From CAVXAE01 sp044225565 (GTDB lineage Bacteria > Pseudomonadota > Gammaproteobacteria > Steroidobacterales > Steroidobacteraceae), in the NCBI GenBank assembly GCA_044225565.1, contig JBGAIL010000171.1:1-9810 (forward strand): a DNA stretch of 9,810 nt. Reading direction: 5' to 3'. Below the pieces are notes generated by a model, which was not told the origin of the DNA, did not search any database, and was given only the letters and a program-made list of their open reading frames with translations. Positions 1 through 6,667 of the stretch are shown piece by piece (position 1 is the first letter of the stretch; each line of letters opens with the position of its first letter). The translations under genes and the position numbers were made by a program.

Positions 1-1
1 A

Positions 2-301
2 GCGGCACATGAGTCGTCGACTCCCGCAGTGACCTTGTCCGCGAAACAGCTGGCCGCCTACGCCGGCACGTATTACAGCGACGAGTTGGACGTCTACTAC
101 GAAGTTTCCGCCAGGGATGGACTGTGGGTCCGCATCGCGCGGACCTCTCCTGTCCGCTGGACGGCCGTGCGCCGAGACGAGTTCACCTCGGAGGAAATCC
201 AGATGAAGTTCGCGCGCGACGGGAGCGGAAAGGTCGCCGGATTCTCGCTGAGTAGCGGTGGCATCCAGGGCATCCGGTTCGAGCGCGTGAAACAGCGTTG
301 A
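2..301 (+). CDS. C-terminal fragment of a putative beta-lactamase-family serine hydrolase (5' end outside window)
   Basis: The frame is open from the left edge to a TGA at 299-301, so this is the last ~99 residues of a longer gene. A GTG at 29 could be read as a start, but no Shine-Dalgarno sequence precedes it, and residues upstream in frame are continuous, so truncation by the window edge is more likely. The visible part starts with LAAYAGTYYSDEL, followed by alternating strands ending in GIRFERV. This pattern (an A-x-Y-x-G-x-Y-x-S-x-E-L opening and a GF-x-L...G-I-x-F-x-R close) is typical of the small beta-rich domain that follows the catalytic domain in many class-C-like serine hydrolases. 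No catalytic residues (SxxK, YxN) lie within the window, so the function is inferred only from this tail. It ends 52 nt before the convergent LysR gene and has no evident link to the operon beyond it. Confidence 0.6.
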   Translation, partial: AAHESSTPAVTLSAKQLAAYAGTYYSDELDVYYEVSARDGLWVRIARTSPVRWTAVRRDEFTSEEIQMKFARDGSGKVAGFSLSSGGIQGIRFERVKQR

Positions 302-329
302 CCGAAGGGGTGGGCAGCAGGGGCCAGCG

Positions 330-350
330 CGATCGGCTTCGACGCGATCG
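330..350. terminator. weak candidate hairpin between convergent genes
   Basis: Two copies of the self-complementary hexamer CGATCG (330-335 and 345-350) can pair across a 9-nt loop. They lie in the 52-nt gap between the stop of the left partial gene and the stop of the LysR gene. Only a short pyrimidine run (TCTTC) follows on the plus strand. The stem is short and there is no U tract, so this is a possibility only. Confidence 0.2.
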
Positions 351-353
351 TCT

Positions 354-1310
354 TCATCCGCCCGCGCGCCTCGCCTTACGGGTATTGACTCCGCCGGTCT
401 CCAGCGACGCGAGCAGCGCGAGCAGATCCTCGTTGCCGCGGTCCGCACGATACACGGCAGCGTGGGGATAGACGCTTTCCTCCGACTCGACGGGGATCAG
501 CTTCAGTCGCGGATTGTGCCGCCGCACGGAGTATTCCGTCGCAAGGCCGATGCCCATGCCGCGCTCCGCGAGCAGCTCGCCGATCACGGTGCTGGTGGTG
601 CGGCACACGATGTTCGGCGTGACCCCGTGCATGACGAACATCTTCTCGCACTGGCGGGCGAAGGCATTGGGTGGCTTGTCGGGGCAGGAGATGAGCGGAA
701 GGCCTTCGAGCATGGCCGGCCGCACGCGGCTCAGGCGCGCGAGCGGATGCTTGCGGGGCACCAGCACGCAGATCCTCGAAGGCGGCAGCGGCCGGATCAC
801 CAGCCCGGCGGCATCGCCGACGAGGGGCAGGTTCAGCAGCGCGGCATCCACGATGCCGTGCGCCACTTGCAGCTCCAGGGAGGGGGAGAGCGCCACGGTG
901 GTATCGATTCCGATACCCAGTGCATCTGCGCTCGCCAGCAGCCGGTCGAGGTGCGGCCCGTACACGAAGTCGTCCGCCATGCCGATGGTGAACGTCCGCA
1001 TGCGGCTGCCGTGCAGGCCGCGGATCGTGGAGCAGGCACGGTCCAGCCCGGCGAGCAGCATGCGCGCCTCCATGTGGAAAGCCTCGCCGGCCGGAGTGAG
1101 CGCGAAACGGCGGCGCGAGCGGCTCAGCAGCGGCACGCCCAGCGTGCGCTCCAGCGCCTGGATCTGCTTGGTGATCGGCGGCTGAGATACGGAAAGCCGT
1201 TCCGCCGCGCGCCGGAAGCTGCGGTGGTCTGCCACCGCCACGAAATACCGCAACTGCCGAACGCTCAGCTGGCGTGCCGGGGAGTCCGCCAGCATTGATT
1301 CCTTTTTCAT
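354..1310 (-). CDS. LysR-family transcriptional regulator
   Basis: A 318-residue cytoplasmic DNA-binding regulator of usual LysR length. The N-terminal winged helix-turn-helix spans about residues 15-75 (LSVRQLRYFVAVADHRSFRRA, then SQPPITKQIQALE and the wing ending LTPAG). Residues ~105-300 form the periplasmic-binding-protein-like effector domain (FTIGMADDF, LPLISCP, GMGIGLATEY). I chose the ATG at 1310-1308 because an AGAGGG Shine-Dalgarno sequence (1319-1324) sits 8 nt upstream. A GTG 11 codons earlier (1343) lacks such a site and would use up the divergent promoter region. It is transcribed away from the hydrolase-SDR-BKACE-permease genes, the classic arrangement in which a LysR protein controls its divergent operon in response to a substrate or intermediate. 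The effector cannot be read from sequence. The family is certain; the target is inferred. Confidence 0.95.
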   Translation of the reverse strand: MKKESMLADSPARQLSVRQLRYFVAVADHRSFRRAAERLSVSQPPITKQIQALERTLGVPLLSRSRRRFALTPAGEAFHMEARMLLAGLDRACSTIRGLHGSRMRTFTIGMADDFVYGPHLDRLLASADALGIGIDTTVALSPSLELQVAHGIVDAALLNLPLVGDAAGLVIRPLPPSRICVLVPRKHPLARLSRVRPAMLEGLPLISCPDKPPNAFARQCEKMFVMHGVTPNIVCRTTSTVIGELLAERGMGIGLATEYSVRRHNPRLKLIPVESEESVYPHAAVYRADRGNEDLLALLASLETGGVNTRKARRAGG

Positions 1311-1334
1311 ATCGAAATCCCTCTGAAAAAGCAT

Positions 1335-1371
1335 TTGCGGCACATTCTCGCAGGACGGAGAGTGGCCGCAA
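1335..1371. promoter_or_regulatory. imperfect inverted repeat in the divergent LysR/hydrolase intergenic region (candidate operator)
   Basis: The 77-nt gap between the two divergent start codons contains TTGCGGCAC (1335-1343) and GTGGCCGCAA (1362-1371). They are inverted complements apart from one extra base, separated by 18 nt. LysR proteins bind dyad sites in such gaps and commonly overlap their own promoter. On the minus strand, TTGCGG (1371-1366) followed after 16 nt by GAGAAT is a weak sigma-70-like pair for the regulator gene. The dyad is visible; its role as an operator is inference, and it does not fit a tidy T-N11-A box. Confidence 0.35.
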
Positions 1372-1387
1372 GGGGGCGTTCTTCGTC

Positions 1388-3322
1388 ATGAGAGCTGCTG
1401 GGCCATTGCTGCTGGCCGCGCTGTCCGCATCCGGTGCCGCCGGCGCGGCTCAGCCGCTCGTGCGCGACGGCGCGCTCGCCGGGGTATCGCTGCCTGCCGA
1501 GACGGCTTCCGAGGTCGATCTGCGCCGCAGCGTCTCCGTGCCCATGCGCGATGGCGTGCGGCTTTCGACGGACATCTATCGTCCGAAGGGCGTGAGCGGA
1601 CCCCTGCCCACCATCCTCATCCGCACGCCTTACGACAAGAACAAGCACAGAACTTCGGAGACCGTGCGCGCTTTCGTTCGCCACGGTTTTGCCGTGGTCG
1701 TGCAGGACCATCGCGGGCGATTCGAGTCCGAAGGCGAGTTCTTCCCGTATCCGCGCACCGACGGACAGGACGGCTACGACACCGTCGAATGGCTTTCGCA
1801 CCAGAGCTGGTCTACGGGCAAGATCGGCACGTTCGGCTGCTCCTACCTCGGCGAGACGCAGCACATGATGGCCCGGGAGCGGCATCCCAACCACGTCGCC
1901 GCCATCGCGCAGGCGGGGTCGAGCTACGGTGGCGACGGCGTGCGCAATTTCGGCTTCCAGCGCTATGGGGCGATGGAACTGACTTCCGGAGCGTCGTGGA
2001 TCTTCGCCGCCGGCAGCGCCATCCACTATGGCCCGCCGCAGGGTGTGGATCGCGAAGCGTGGTTCTCCTCGGCTTTCGCGCGCCGCTATGCGACGGGCCC
2101 CACCGTGCCGCGCGAGGATCTGCGCCTCGCCATGTTCGAGCGGCTGCCGGTGGCGAACCTGCTGGATTCCATCGAGGCGCCGCCGACCGAGTGGCGCAAC
2201 TGGCTGTCGAAGCCGCCCGCGGATCCATACTGGTCGCGGCAAGGGACCGTGACGGGGGCCGATCGCTTCAACGTGCCGACGCTGCACATGAACGGCTGGT
2301 ACGACGGCACGCCGACCTCGACGCTCGAGCTCTTCAGGCTGTTCCGCGAGAACGCGGAGTCGAAGCTCGCCGCCGACAACCAGTTCCTCATCATGTATCC
2401 CGGCACGCACTGCGTCTTCGAGTATGGCGAGGATGCCCGCATCGGCGACCGACCCGTCGGGAGTCCCGCGCTCGCCCCGCTTCCCATCTACGTCGCGTGG
2501 TTCGACTACTGGCTGAAAGGCGAGCGGAACGGCATCACGCGCAAACTGCCGCACGTGCTCTCGTATGCGCTGGGCTCGAACGAATGGCGCAGCTATGAAA
2601 CCTGGCCGCCGAAGGGATCGGCGGATGTGAAGTGGTATCTCGGCAGCGGCCCCGGCACCAGCGACGGCGGCAACGGCGTGCCGCGCGGCAGCGATGCGCG
2701 CTCTCTGTTCGGAAGCGGTCGACTCAGCACGGCTGCGCCGAAAGGCGGCGGCTCGGACAGTTACGTGTACGACCCGGCCGCGCCGGTGGAAGCGCTCGGC
2801 GGCAGCATCTGCTGCACGGGACCGGACGTGAAGAGCGGTGCCGTGGACCAGCGCCGGATCGAGTCCCGCGCCGACGTGCTCGTCTTCACATCGAGCGAGA
2901 TGAAGGCTCCGCTGGAAGTGGCGGGCCGCGTGCGGCTCGTGGTGCAGCTCTCCGCCGACGTTCCGGATACCGACCTCGTGGCCCGCCTCACGGACGTGTA
3001 TCCCGACGGCACGTCTTACAACGTCACCGAAGGTATCCTGCGCCTGCGCTACCGGGATGGACTGGACCGCGAGGTGTTCATGCAACCCGGCGGCACCTAC
3101 CGCGCCGAAGTGGATCTCGAGTCCACGCACAGCGTCTTCCTGCCCGGCCACCGCATGCGGTTGCACGTCACCAGCAGCAGCTTTCCGCGCTGGGACCGCA
3201 ATCTCAACACCGGTGGCCGCAACTACGACGAGAGCACGGGCCGCGTGGCCACCGTGGCCGTTCGCTACGGCTCCGGCACTTACCTGGTGCTCCCCACACT
3301 GCGAGGTTCCCAGACTCCATGA
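1388..3322 (+). CDS. CocE/NonD (peptidase S15-type) alpha/beta hydrolase, probably exported
   Basis: A 644-residue serine hydrolase in the cocaine esterase / alpha-amino acid ester hydrolase / X-Pro dipeptidyl peptidase superfamily, which cleaves esters or amides. Residues 1-21 look like a signal peptide (one Arg, a Leu/Ala-rich core, small residues before AQ), suggesting a periplasmic or secreted enzyme. The alpha/beta domain starts at VPMRDGVRLSTDIYRP (51-66). The oxyanion Tyr is probably Y82 in RTPYDK. The nucleophile is S152 in GCSYLG, with acid D306 in NGWYDG and base H341 in PGTHC. A C-terminal jelly roll (about 490-640) opens with DQRRIESRADVLVF. Start: the ATG at 1388 follows AAGGGGG and begins the signal peptide. 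An in-frame ATG at 1274 would add an unlikely leader overlapping the LysR gene. The stop overlaps the SDR start. The substrate is unknown: ester hydrolase or acylase/aminopeptidase are both possible. Confidence 0.92.
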   Translation: MRAAGPLLLAALSASGAAGAAQPLVRDGALAGVSLPAETASEVDLRRSVSVPMRDGVRLSTDIYRPKGVSGPLPTILIRTPYDKNKHRTSETVRAFVRHGFAVVVQDHRGRFESEGEFFPYPRTDGQDGYDTVEWLSHQSWSTGKIGTFGCSYLGETQHMMARERHPNHVAAIAQAGSSYGGDGVRNFGFQRYGAMELTSGASWIFAAGSAIHYGPPQGVDREAWFSSAFARRYATGPTVPREDLRLAMFERLPVANLLDSIEAPPTEWRNWLSKPPADPYWSRQGTVTGADRFNVPTLHMNGWYDGTPTSTLELFRLFRENAESKLAADNQFLIMYPGTHCVFEYGEDARIGDRPVGSPALAPLPIYVAWFDYWLKGERNGITRKLPHVLSYALGSNEWRSYETWPPKGSADVKWYLGSGPGTSDGGNGVPRGSDARSLFGSGRLSTAAPKGGGSDSYVYDPAAPVEALGGSICCTGPDVKSGAVDQRRIESRADVLVFTSSEMKAPLEVAGRVRLVVQLSADVPDTDLVARLTDVYPDGTSYNVTEGILRLRYRDGLDREVFMQPGGTYRAEVDLESTHSVFLPGHRMRLHVTSSSFPRWDRNLNTGGRNYDESTGRVATVAVRYGSGTYLVLPTLRGSQTP

Positions 3323-4074
3323 GCCGAAACATCGTCATCACCGGCGGCGGGGACGGGCTCGGGCGCGTCATGCGCGAGCTGTTCCTGGCCAACGGCGATC
3401 GTGTCCATGTCTGCGACGTCACGCTCGATCCCCAGGTGAACGCGAAGCCCGCGAGCCTGCGTGGCACGGTGTGCGATGTCGGCGATCCCGCCGCCGTCGC
3501 GCGGCTCTTCGAAGAGGTGGCGGGCTGGATGCCGCGCGTCGACGTGCTCATCAACAACGTCGGCATCGCGGGGCCCCGTGCGCCGCTCGAAGCGACGAGC
3601 GAGGAGGACTGGCTGCAGATCATGCAGGTGAACGTGCTCGGCGCGGTACGCTGCATGCGCTACGTGCTTCCGGCGATGAAAGAGGCCCGCAGCGGCGTGG
3701 TGCTGAACATTTCGACTTCGTCGGTGTGCACGCGCCCGCTGAACCGCTCGCCTTATACCGTGAGCAAGACTGCAATCGAAGGGTTGACGACCAGCCTCGC
3801 GCGGGAGCTCGGGCCTCACGGCATCCGCTGCAACGCGGTTCGCCCCGGTGCGATGGATAACGCGCGCATGCAACGCGTGCTGCAGCGTGTGGCCCGCGAT
3901 ACCGGCAAGACCGTTGAAGAGGTGCTGAAGAGCGAGCTGGAGTTCGTCTCGATGCGCACGATGGTTTCGATGGAAGAGGTGGCCCGCATGGCCCTGTTCC
4001 TGTGTTCAGACGCAGCCGCTCACGTCACCGGCCAGGTGGTCGCGGTCGACGGCGGCTCGGAATGGGAGAGTTGA
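3319..4074 (+). CDS. short-chain dehydrogenase/reductase (SDR), classical type
   Basis: A 251-residue cytoplasmic NAD(P)-dependent oxidoreductase of standard classical-SDR length. The Rossmann glycine motif TGGGDGLG is at residues 8-15. D33 at the end of the second strand suggests NAD(H) over NADP(H). D53 (CDVGD) contacts adenine, NNVG is at 79-82 in place of NNAG, and N105 is the structural Asn. The catalytic Y146 and K150 lie in YTVSK, followed by RPGAM. The GQVVAVDGG tail is standard. Thirteen residues before the Tyr, where the catalytic Ser normally lies, is T133 within STSS; S134 or T133 may fill the role. Its ATG overlaps the upstream stop (ATGA), implying translational coupling. Placed directly before a beta-keto acid cleavage gene, it plausibly oxidises a beta-hydroxy acid to the beta-keto acid that enzyme uses. 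The specific substrate is not determinable. Confidence 0.93.
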   Translation: MSRNIVITGGGDGLGRVMRELFLANGDRVHVCDVTLDPQVNAKPASLRGTVCDVGDPAAVARLFEEVAGWMPRVDVLINNVGIAGPRAPLEATSEEDWLQIMQVNVLGAVRCMRYVLPAMKEARSGVVLNISTSSVCTRPLNRSPYTVSKTAIEGLTTSLARELGPHGIRCNAVRPGAMDNARMQRVLQRVARDTGKTVEEVLKSELEFVSMRTMVSMEEVARMALFLCSDAAAHVTGQVVAVDGGSEWES

Positions 4075-4078
4075 AGTG
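4064..4078 (+). promoter_or_regulatory. ribosome binding site inside the SDR 3' end that sets the GTG start of the BKACE gene
   Basis: GGGAG (4064-4068) lies in the last codons of the SDR gene, 7 nt before GTG at 4076-4078. The SDR stop TGA (4072-4074) is separated from this GTG by a single base. This supports GTG as the true start and coupled translation of the two genes. Confidence 0.6.
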
Positions 4079-4969
4079 AAGCTGAAGCGAAAAGTGATTT
4101 TGACGTGCGCGGTGACGGGCGAGAACCATTACAACCCGAAGCATCCGAAGTTTCCGATCACGCCGGAGCAGATTGCGGCGGCGGCGATCGAGGCGCAGGA
4201 GGCGGGAGCGAGCGCGGTGCACCTGCACGTGCGCCATCCGCAAACGGGGGTGGGCTCGCGCGATCCGGCGCTGTTCAAGCAGATGGCCGATCATGCGCGG
4301 GCCAAGGGTCTGCGCGCCATCATGAACATCACCTGCGGTGGCGGTGGCAAGTACGTGCCGGATGCGGAGAACGACAGCATTGCCGGTCCGGGTACGGATG
4401 TGGGCACGGTGGAGAATCGCACGCAGCACATCCGGGAGAACCGTCCGGACGTGTGCTCGCTCGATGTGACCACGCAGAACCAGATGGATGGCGATGAGGA
4501 GTACATCTATCTGCACAGCCAGAGCACCCTGCGGCGCATGGCGAAGACCTTCCTGGAGCTGGGGGTGAAGCCCGAGATCGAGGTGTTCGCGCCGGGCGAC
4601 GTGCTGTTCGCGAACCAGATGGTCTCGGAAGGGCTGTTTGCGCCGCCGCCGTTCTATCAGATGGTGCTGGGGGCGAAGTGGGGTCTGCCGTCGGACGTGG
4701 AGACCATCCTGTACATGAAGCGGCTGCTGCCGCCGGACGCCATGTGGTCCGCCTTCGGCATCGGTCCGATGCAGATGCCGATGGTGGCGCAGTCGGTGGT
4801 GCTGGGCGGGCATGCCCGCGTGGGTCTCGAGGACAATCTGTATCTGGAGCGAGGGGTGTTTGCGACCAACGGGCAGCTGGTGGAGCGGGCGGTGCGCATC
4901 ATCCGTGACGTCGGCGCCGAAGTGGCGACGCCGGACGAAGCGCGCGAGATGCTCGGGCTGAAGCGCTAG
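4076..4969 (+). CDS. BKACE-family beta-keto acid cleavage enzyme (DUF849, Kce-like)
   Basis: A 297-residue TIM-barrel metalloenzyme of normal family length. BKACE enzymes condense a beta-keto acid with acetyl-CoA and split it into acetoacetate plus a new acyl-CoA; known members act on 3-keto-5-aminohexanoate (lysine fermentation) and dehydrocarnitine (carnitine catabolism). Zinc ligands are visible: H49 and H51 in HLHVR, and E252 in GLEDN. R248 and D253 flank it, matching the catalytic Arg and Asp of Kce, and the VKPEIEVF strand carries the conserved Glu. The GSRDP, GPGTD, FGIGPMQMPMVAQ and RVGLEDN blocks resemble the dehydrocarnitine-type branch as I recall it. The pocket loops TGENHYN (14-20) and DVTTQNQ differ from the GAGDT and CGTLNFG I associate with that branch. 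It follows an SDR and precedes a permease, suggesting a catabolic operon. Family is confident; the substrate is not known. Confidence 0.93.
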   Translation: MKLKRKVILTCAVTGENHYNPKHPKFPITPEQIAAAAIEAQEAGASAVHLHVRHPQTGVGSRDPALFKQMADHARAKGLRAIMNITCGGGGKYVPDAENDSIAGPGTDVGTVENRTQHIRENRPDVCSLDVTTQNQMDGDEEYIYLHSQSTLRRMAKTFLELGVKPEIEVFAPGDVLFANQMVSEGLFAPPPFYQMVLGAKWGLPSDVETILYMKRLLPPDAMWSAFGIGPMQMPMVAQSVVLGGHARVGLEDNLYLERGVFATNGQLVERAVRIIRDVGAEVATPDEAREMLGLKR

Positions 4970-4980
4970 AACGCCTCGAC

Positions 4981-6468
4981 ATGGCCGCGGGGGAGGGCGG
5001 AAGCGATCGCTCGGCGGTACTGCCGGCTGGCGTGAGTGCGCCAGGCGGCGCGCCGGTGTCGGTCGGAACCGCAGCGCCGCGGCCGTGCAGCGAGCCGGCG
5101 CTGCGCAAGACCATCGGCCGCTTCCAGTTCTTCGCGCTCGGCTTCGGCACCATCATCGGCTCGGCCTGGGTCGTGGTGCTCGGGGATTGGCTGCGCGCCG
5201 CCGCGCCGGGCGGCGCGATCCTCGGCTTCCTCGCCGGCGGCGTGATGATGGGCCTCATGGCCGCGGTGTACGCGGAGCTCTGCGTCCGTCTGCCGGAGGC
5301 GGGCGGCGAGTTCGTGTTCGCGCACCGGCTGTTCGGTCCGCGCGTAGGCTTCATCGTCGGCTGGTTCATCGCGCTCGACCTCATCGCCACGGCGGCCTTC
5401 GAGGCCATCGCGCTGCCTTGGCTGCTGCAGTCGTTGTTCCCGGCCTTGCGCGGGCCGGTGCTTTACGAGCTGCTCGGCGCGCAGGTCACGCTGGATGCGG
5501 TCGTCATCGGCGTGGCGGGCGTCGTGCTCATCACGTATCTCAACTATCGCGACGTGCGGCTTGCCGTGCGATTCCAGAGCGTGATCACGTACGGCTTCCT
5601 CATCGTCGCCGTGCTGGTGCTGGCGGCGGGCGCCGTTTCGGGAAGCGTGGAGAATCTCGAGCCGTTGTTCGAGGCGCCCGGGGACCGGTCGTGGTGGCTC
5701 GGCGCGCTGTGGATCTTCGCCAACGCCGCGTTCTTCCTGAGCGGCTTCCAGGCCATCCCGCAGGCGATCGAGGAGCGCGCCGAAGGGATTTCGGCGCGGA
5801 CCATCGGGCAGGTGATGGTGGGCTGTGTCGCTGCGGCGGCGCTGTTCTACTGCCTGGTGGTGCTGTGCTCTTCCCTCGCGTCACCCTGGCAGAAGCTCGC
5901 CGGCGTGCCGTTCGCCACCTCCGTCGCGGTCGAAGGCGTGCTGCCGGGTGGCTTGCTGGCGAAAGTGGTTCTGCTCGCTGCCGCCTTCTCCCTGCTGAAG
6001 ACGTGGAACGCCATGACGCTGATGGGAGCGCGGATCCTCATGGCTCAGGCACGGCAATCGATGCTGCCTGCGTGGCTCGCAAGCATCCACCCCGCTCATG
6101 CCACTCCGGGCAAGGCCGTGCTGTTCGTCGGCGCATGCACCATCGCCGGGCTGTTCCTCGGCCGCGGCGCCGTGCTGCCTCTGGTGAACATGGCAGCGAT
6201 CTGTCTCGCGCTCACGTTCGTTCTCGGATGCGCGGCGCTCCTGAAGCTGCGGCGTCGCGACCCGGGAGTCGATGCCGGCTTCCGCCTGCCGGGCGGTCCC
6301 TGGCCCGTGCTCATCGCCATGGTGGGCGTCGGCGGCATGTCGGCCATCGCGCTCATCGAGCCGTGGACGCGTGCCGGCCACACTGTGCCGCTGGAGTGGA
6401 TACTGATGCTGGGCTGGGCGGTGCTCGGGCTGCTCTTCCGGATGAGCTTCCGTGCAGCCGGCAAGTAA
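4981..6468 (+). CDS. APC-superfamily amino acid/polyamine-type permease
   Basis: A 495-residue inner-membrane transporter, predicted about 12 hydrophobic segments from residue ~47 on. The first helix carries the family's unwound glycine motif as GFGTIIGSAW (54-63), which binds the amino and carboxyl groups of substrate in this fold. The diagnostic YAELCVRLPEAGGEFVF stretch (97-113) follows helix 2. APC members import amino acids, amines or related compounds by proton or sodium symport or by exchange. The gene starts 11 nt after the BKACE stop, so it is very likely the last gene of the operon and imports its substrate. No clear Shine-Dalgarno sequence precedes the ATG at 4981. The first ~40 residues are Ala/Gly/Pro-rich and unlike a transporter, so an internal GTG (for example 5032) is a possible alternative start, and translation may depend on coupling. 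Substrate unknown. Confidence 0.9.
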   Translation: MAAGEGGSDRSAVLPAGVSAPGGAPVSVGTAAPRPCSEPALRKTIGRFQFFALGFGTIIGSAWVVVLGDWLRAAAPGGAILGFLAGGVMMGLMAAVYAELCVRLPEAGGEFVFAHRLFGPRVGFIVGWFIALDLIATAAFEAIALPWLLQSLFPALRGPVLYELLGAQVTLDAVVIGVAGVVLITYLNYRDVRLAVRFQSVITYGFLIVAVLVLAAGAVSGSVENLEPLFEAPGDRSWWLGALWIFANAAFFLSGFQAIPQAIEERAEGISARTIGQVMVGCVAAAALFYCLVVLCSSLASPWQKLAGVPFATSVAVEGVLPGGLLAKVVLLAAAFSLLKTWNAMTLMGARILMAQARQSMLPAWLASIHPAHATPGKAVLFVGACTIAGLFLGRGAVLPLVNMAAICLALTFVLGCAALLKLRRRDPGVDAGFRLPGGPWPVLIAMVGVGGMSAIALIEPWTRAGHTVPLEWILMLGWAVLGLLFRMSFRAAGK

Positions 6469-6503
6469 GGATCGCGACGGGTAGGGTCCGCGGGTCTCGA
6501 GTC

Positions 6504-6520
6504 AGCACTCCGACGGTGCA
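6504..6520. promoter_or_regulatory. NtrC-like enhancer site 1
   Basis: AGCACTCCGACGGTGCA matches the NtrC dyad core GCAC-N7-GTGC exactly, with the outer A of the right half present. Its centre lies about 131 nt upstream of the predicted glnK transcription start, in the usual enhancer range for sigma-54 promoters. The pattern is read directly; binding by NtrC is inferred from the known consensus and the downstream glnK-amtB genes. Confidence 0.65.
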
Positions 6521-6556
6521 TCAGTGCCGCCGGGCGCACCAGCGACGTTCAGCGCT

Positions 6557-6573
6557 CGCACATCCCCGCTGCA
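6557..6573. promoter_or_regulatory. NtrC-like enhancer site 2 (weaker)
   Basis: CGCACATCCCCGCTGCA fits GCAC-N7-GTGC with one mismatch (CTGC in the right half). The centre is about 78 nt upstream of the predicted start and 53 nt from site 1, which is five turns of B-DNA, so both sites face the same side of the helix. That spacing suits cooperative binding by two NtrC dimers. Confidence 0.45.
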
Positions 6574-6616
6574 GCAGAACGACGTAACACCCTGAATCGG
6601 CGGAATTTGATTTTGC

Positions 6617-6632
6617 TGGCACGGCTCGTGCT
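6617..6632 (+). promoter_or_regulatory. sigma-54 (RpoN) -24/-12 promoter of glnK-amtB
   Basis: TGGCACGGCTCGTGCT has the invariant GG (6618-6619) and GC (6630-6631) with the required 10 nt between them, and matches TGGCACG-N4-TTGCW at all but one position (G for the first T of the -12 block). The transcription start should fall near 6643, leaving a ~25-nt leader before the glnK ATG. Two NtrC-like sites lie upstream. Expression is therefore expected under nitrogen limitation. Confidence 0.85.
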
Positions 6633-6667
6633 CTGGAGTGCGCCCATTCGCCTCCGGGGAGTCGTGA

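Noticed and set aside
1274..1387. N-terminal extension of the hydrolase to ATG 1274
   Set aside because: It would overlap the LysR gene start and bury the signal peptide 38 residues inside; ATG 1388 with an upstream AAGGGGG fits better.
376..1389. Second long minus-strand frame over the LysR gene
   Set aside because: Frame-shifted shadow of the regulator; no domain signal, and the LysR frame has a helix-turn-helix and a good ribosome site.
1307..3166. 619-codon minus-strand open frame opposite the hydrolase
   Set aside because: It is an antisense shadow in high-GC DNA, rich in Arg/His/Ala with no recognisable domain, while the plus strand encodes a well-conserved hydrolase with a complete catalytic triad.
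2632..4074. Long SDR reading (480 codons) suggesting a fusion protein
   Set aside because: The upstream half overlaps the hydrolase in another frame and is Arg-rich nonsense; the SDR Rossmann motif starts right after the ATG at 3319.
6515..6540. GGTGC...GCACC inverted repeat as a third NtrC site or terminator
   Set aside because: The spacing does not fit the GCAC-N7-GTGC layout and the 5-bp arms are too short for a convincing terminator.
5085..6587. 500-codon plus-strand frame overlapping the permease
   Set aside because: Arg/His/Gly-rich frame shadow of the membrane protein; the permease frame has membrane helices and APC motifs.
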